From Oscillospiraceae bacterium (GTDB taxonomy: Bacteria; Bacillota_A; Clostridia; Oscillospirales; Oscillospiraceae): a DNA stretch of 6,944 nucleotides. Shown here piece by piece: positions 4,716 to 6,944 of the stretch; position 1 is the first letter of the stretch; every line of letters starts with the position of its first letter. The stretch is taken from assembly GCA_017381835.1 (NCBI GenBank), contig JAFOBK010000079.1, forward strand, positions 1 to 6,944. The letters are read 5' to 3'. The position numbers and the translations under genes are program-made. The notes under the pieces are model-generated. The model saw only the letters and a list, made by a program, of their open reading frames with translations, was not told the DNA's origin and did no database searches.

Positions 4716-5217
4716 AACAAAGCGGCTGATTCTTCGCCGCTTCCGGGAGAGCGATTTACAGGATTTGCATGAATATCTGTCTGATCCCGAAGTGGTAGCC
4801 TTTGAGCCATACAAACCGCAGACCCTGGAAGAAGTCCGTGGGAATCTGGCATGGCGGATATCCACAGAGGAAATGATCGCCGTGGAGCTGAAAGAAACAG
4901 GCAAGCTGATCGGAAATGTGTATCTGGGCAAAAGGGATTTTGATTCTATAGAAATCGGGTTCGTTTTCAACGGCAAATATCAGCATCATGGTTATGCCGC
5001 GGAAAGCTGTGAGAAACTGATCGATCTTGCCTTTGCTGCCGGTGTACACAGAATCTATGCCGAATGTGATCCCGAAAATCAATGCTCCTGGCGGCTGCTG
5101 GAACGGCTTGGTTTTTCCAGGGAAGCGCACCTGCGGCAAAATGTGTACTTCTGGAAGGATGCAGAAGGTAATCCGATTTGGAAGGATACCTATGTTTATG
5201 CACGCTTGAATTCATGA
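4690..5217 (+). CDS. GNAT acetyltransferase, RimJ/RimL-like
   Basis: A 175-aa single-domain acetyltransferase of the Acetyltransf_3 (RimJ/RimL-like) type, whose characterised members acetylate ribosomal-protein N-termini, aminoglycosides or small amines. The family opening FVETKRLILRRFRESD is at 7-22, the acetyl-CoA pyrophosphate loop QHHGYA at 98-103 (Q-x-x-G-x-A), and the closing signature ENQCSWRLLERLGFSREAHLRQ at 129-150, followed by WKDTYVYARL. The ATG at 4690 is chosen over 4666 because AAGGGAG (4674-4680) is 9 nt upstream and the protein then starts close to the domain. It overlaps the end of the preceding GNAT gene by 26 bp in another frame, implying coupled translation. The substrate cannot be assigned. 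Confidence 0.87.
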   Translation: MLTTIAFVETKRLILRRFRESDLQDLHEYLSDPEVVAFEPYKPQTLEEVRGNLAWRISTEEMIAVELKETGKLIGNVYLGKRDFDSIEIGFVFNGKYQHHGYAAESCEKLIDLAFAAGVHRIYAECDPENQCSWRLLERLGFSREAHLRQNVYFWKDAEGNPIWKDTYVYARLNS

Positions 5218-5236
5218 AAAAATATGGAGGTTATGC

Positions 5237-5650
5237 ATGGAAGTAAGAATGAACACCCTGACTCCTGAACTGTTTCTTGCCCTGTACCAGTCCGTTGGTT
5301 GGGAACCGCCGTGTATCGAGCAGGTAAGAACCGCACTAAAAAATACCATTGCAACCTTCACCTGTTACGATGGGGACCGGCCTGTGGGAATGGTCAGAGT
5401 GATCGGTGATGGTGGGATGTCTTTCTACATCAAGGATTTCGCAGTAGTCCCTGCCTATCAGGGGAAAGGCATCGGAAAACAGCTCATGATGGCATTGGAG
5501 CAATTTGTAAAAGAATGTAAGCCCTTGGATTGGGCGGTCAGTCTGGAACTGATCAGCTCCAAAGAAGCAGTCAATTTCTATAAGAAATACGGATTTGAAG
5601 AACGCCCCTGCGATTGGGACGGCCCGGGAATGTTCAAAATGATTCGGTAA
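5237..5650 (+). CDS. GNAT family N-acetyltransferase (short)
   Basis: A 137-aa minimal GNAT domain. Motif A is FYIKDFAVVPAYQGKGIGKQLMMALEQF (63-90), with the acetyl-CoA loop QGKGIG at 75-80. Motif B is VSLELISSKEAVNFYKKYGFEERP (101-124), where FYKKYGF is the usual GNAT signature with the conserved tyrosine. The C-terminus DWDGPGMFKMIR is common in small clostridial GNATs that resemble PhnO/YhbS-type enzymes. The SD GGAGG (5226-5230) is 6 nt before the ATG and only 19 bp separate it from the previous stop, so it is the third gene of the same operon. No terminator is obvious after it. The acetyl acceptor is unknown. Confidence 0.87.
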   Translation: MEVRMNTLTPELFLALYQSVGWEPPCIEQVRTALKNTIATFTCYDGDRPVGMVRVIGDGGMSFYIKDFAVVPAYQGKGIGKQLMMALEQFVKECKPLDWAVSLELISSKEAVNFYKKYGFEERPCDWDGPGMFKMIR

Positions 5651-5677
5651 GCAGCCGATCCACGCCACAAAAAACGC

Positions 5678-5705
5678 TTGAATTTACGAACACTTGTGCT
5701 ATAAT
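5678..5705 (+). promoter_or_regulatory. Sigma-A promoter of the VOC-epimerase pair
   Basis: TTGAAT (5678-5683) and a perfect TATAAT (5700-5705) are 16 bp apart, with TGC directly before the -10 (5697-5699). Transcription should start near 5712, about 33 nt before the VOC start codon. It gives the last two genes their own expression even if read-through from the GNAT genes also occurs. Confidence 0.75.
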
Positions 5706-5744
5706 TGTGTTATCGAAAATTTAATTTGACGGAGGATACAAAAA

Positions 5745-6170
5745 ATGAGACTTGACGGTTTCGGTTTGTTTGTGGACGATATGCCCACCATGGTTCGATT
5801 TTACCGTGATGTTCTGGGATTTGAAATCAAAGAGGGCGAAGATGCAATCAATGTTTACCTGATCAAGGATGGTACCCTCTTTATGCTGTACGAGCGGAAG
5901 AATTTTGAGAAAATGACCAGCCGGAAGTATGAGTATCTGAAAGGCTTAAATGGTCATTTTGAGATTGCGCTGTATGTGGATACCTTCGAGGAAGTGGATG
6001 CTCAATATGAAAACGCAATCGCTAAGGGTGCCCAGTCCGTACTGGAGCCTGTCACGGAGCCTTGGGGTCAGCGAACCTGCTATATCGCAGACCCGGAAGG
6101 GAATCTGATCGAGATTGGCTCCTTCAATCGTCCCTTTGAGAGCAAAACCGATTTTAATGGGGTGGCATGA
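5745..6170 (+). CDS. VOC superfamily protein (glyoxalase/bleomycin-resistance fold)
   Basis: A 141-aa protein with the paired beta-alpha-beta-beta-beta modules of the vicinal oxygen chelate superfamily. Module 1 is LDGFGLFVDDMPTMVRFYRDVLGFEI (3-28), with the FY-D-LGF signature. Module 2 contains GHFEIALYVDTFEEVDAQYENAIAKGAQ and ends in TCYIADPEGNLIEIGSF, where the final Glu matches the usual metal ligand. The first-strand His typical of glyoxalase I metal sites is absent (GFGLFV), so a glyoxalase reaction is not implied; a binding or other lyase/dioxygenase-type role is possible. The SD GGAGG (5731-5735) is 9 nt upstream. Its stop overlaps the next gene's start region (ATGATG), so the two are probably translated together. 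Confidence 0.85.
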   Translation: MRLDGFGLFVDDMPTMVRFYRDVLGFEIKEGEDAINVYLIKDGTLFMLYERKNFEKMTSRKYEYLKGLNGHFEIALYVDTFEEVDAQYENAIAKGAQSVLEPVTEPWGQRTCYIADPEGNLIEIGSFNRPFESKTDFNGVA

Positions 6171-6944
6171 TGCGAAGAATCCTTGTAACCGGTGGCACGG
6201 TTTTTGTCAGCCGTTATGTTGCTAATTACTTCGCTCAAAAAGGCGACGATGTGTATGTCCTGAACCGCAATTCCAAGCCGCAGCTTCCCAATGTGACTCT
6301 GATTGAGGGTGATCGGAATGATTTGGGTGAGAAGCTGAAAGGCTATGAATTTGACGCTGTGCTGGACATCACTGCCTACACCAGGGAGCATGTGGAGAAC
6401 CTGGTGAATGCACTGGGCAAATTCGGAGATTACATCATGGTTTCATCTTCCGCTGTTTACCCAGAAACCAATCCCCAGCCTTTTACGGAAGATCAGATCT
6501 GCGGCCCCAACATCCATTGGGGTGCCTATGGCACCAACAAGCTGGCGGCGGAGGAATATCTGCGGCAGGCGGTTCCAAATGCCTACATCCTGCGCCCGCC
6601 CTATCTCTACGGCCCCATGCAGAATGTTTACCGGGAGCCTTTTGTCTTTGAGTGCGCAGAAAGCTCGCGGAAATTCTATATCCCCGGCGATGGCAGCATG
6701 AAGATGCAGTTCTTCCATGTGGAGGATCTGTGCCGCTTTATCGAGATCCTGCTGGATAAGCACCCGAAGGAACGGATCTACAATGTAGGCAACCCCGACG
6801 CTATGACCATCTCTGAATGGGTCAAGCTCTGCTATGACGCAGTAGGCGCAGATCTGGAAACCGTAAGCGTGGAGGGACACCCCCAGCGAGCCTATTTCTG
6901 CTTCCATGATTATGACTACTATCTGGATGTGACCAAGCAGATGA
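6170..6944 (+). CDS. NAD-dependent epimerase/dehydratase family protein (extended SDR), 3' end cut off
   Basis: At least 258 codons, open to the end of the window. It starts MRRILVTGGTVFVSRYVANYF: the Rossmann nucleotide loop is T-G-G-T-x-F-V-S (7-14), with Ser at the third glycine position of the classic GxxGxxG. Other extended-SDR landmarks are GDRND (47-51), LDITAY (65-70), SSSAVYP (92-98) holding the catalytic Ser, Y120-GTN-K124 (YxxxK), and ILRPPYLYGP plus FFHVEDLCRFIEILL downstream. It likely uses NAD(P) to reduce, epimerise or dehydrate a nucleotide-sugar or related substrate in the cytosol; the exact reaction is unknown. The ATG at 6170 overlaps the VOC stop by one base, and an ATG at 6167 (ATGA overlap) is equally possible. 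GGGGTGG (6159-6165) serves as a weak SD. It is in an operon with the VOC gene. Confidence 0.85.
   Translation, partial: MRRILVTGGTVFVSRYVANYFAQKGDDVYVLNRNSKPQLPNVTLIEGDRNDLGEKLKGYEFDAVLDITAYTREHVENLVNALGKFGDYIMVSSSAVYPETNPQPFTEDQICGPNIHWGAYGTNKLAAEEYLRQAVPNAYILRPPYLYGPMQNVYREPFVFECAESSRKFYIPGDGSMKMQFFHVEDLCRFIEILLDKHPKERIYNVGNPDAMTISEWVKLCYDAVGADLETVSVEGHPQRAYFCFHDYDYYLDVTKQM

Noticed and set aside
1..6944. CRISPR array, tRNA/rRNA genes, insertion sequences or attachment sites
   Set aside because: No regularly spaced repeats, cloverleaf, transposase or integrase coding sequence, or terminal inverted repeats were seen on either strand.

Overview
The window reads as chromosomal or accessory DNA of a low-to-moderate GC Bacillota, most likely a gut-type Clostridia (Lachnospiraceae/Oscillospiraceae-like). 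This rests on strong AGGAGG-type ribosome binding sites, sigma-A promoters often with an extended TGC-TATAAT -10, tight ATGA overlaps inside operons, and protein families typical of that group. No rRNA, tRNA, CRISPR array, transposase or integrase is visible. Species cannot be named from the sequence alone.

Left block (1-1365, + strand): a near-consensus promoter carrying two copies of a TAATnTACAGCRTTA element drives a TM1586-type nitroreductase-family protein. It is followed by a small XRE repressor-like protein with a C-terminal membrane segment. A strong hairpin at 1332-1361 closes this unit and also serves the convergent operon coming from the right.

Middle block (1366-3376, - strand): a three-gene operon, LytTR DNA-binding regulator -> DUF3021 membrane protein -> acyltransferase-3 membrane protein, each gene overlapping the next by ATGA. 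The regulator/membrane-protein pair has the layout of the LytTR regulatory systems of streptococci (HdrRM/BrsRM type). Upstream of its extended -10 promoter are two 9-bp LytTR-type boxes in direct repeat with a 12-bp spacer, so autoregulation is likely.

Divergent leader (3377-3713): a good + strand promoter, a 5' hairpin, a 9-codon leader ORF (MIVREVETF) with its own strong SD, and one or two terminator-like hairpins lie before the first acetyltransferase gene. This looks like a transcription attenuator.

Right block (3714-6944, + strand): three GNAT genes in a row. The first is a two-domain fusion that still carries an intact internal SD and ATG at the domain junction. A second promoter then drives a VOC (glyoxalase/bleomycin-resistance fold) protein and an extended-SDR NAD-dependent epimerase/reductase cut by the window end. 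The whole looks like a cluster of small modifying enzymes (acetyl transfer, VOC, nitroreductase) with several local regulators. Substrates cannot be read from the sequence.
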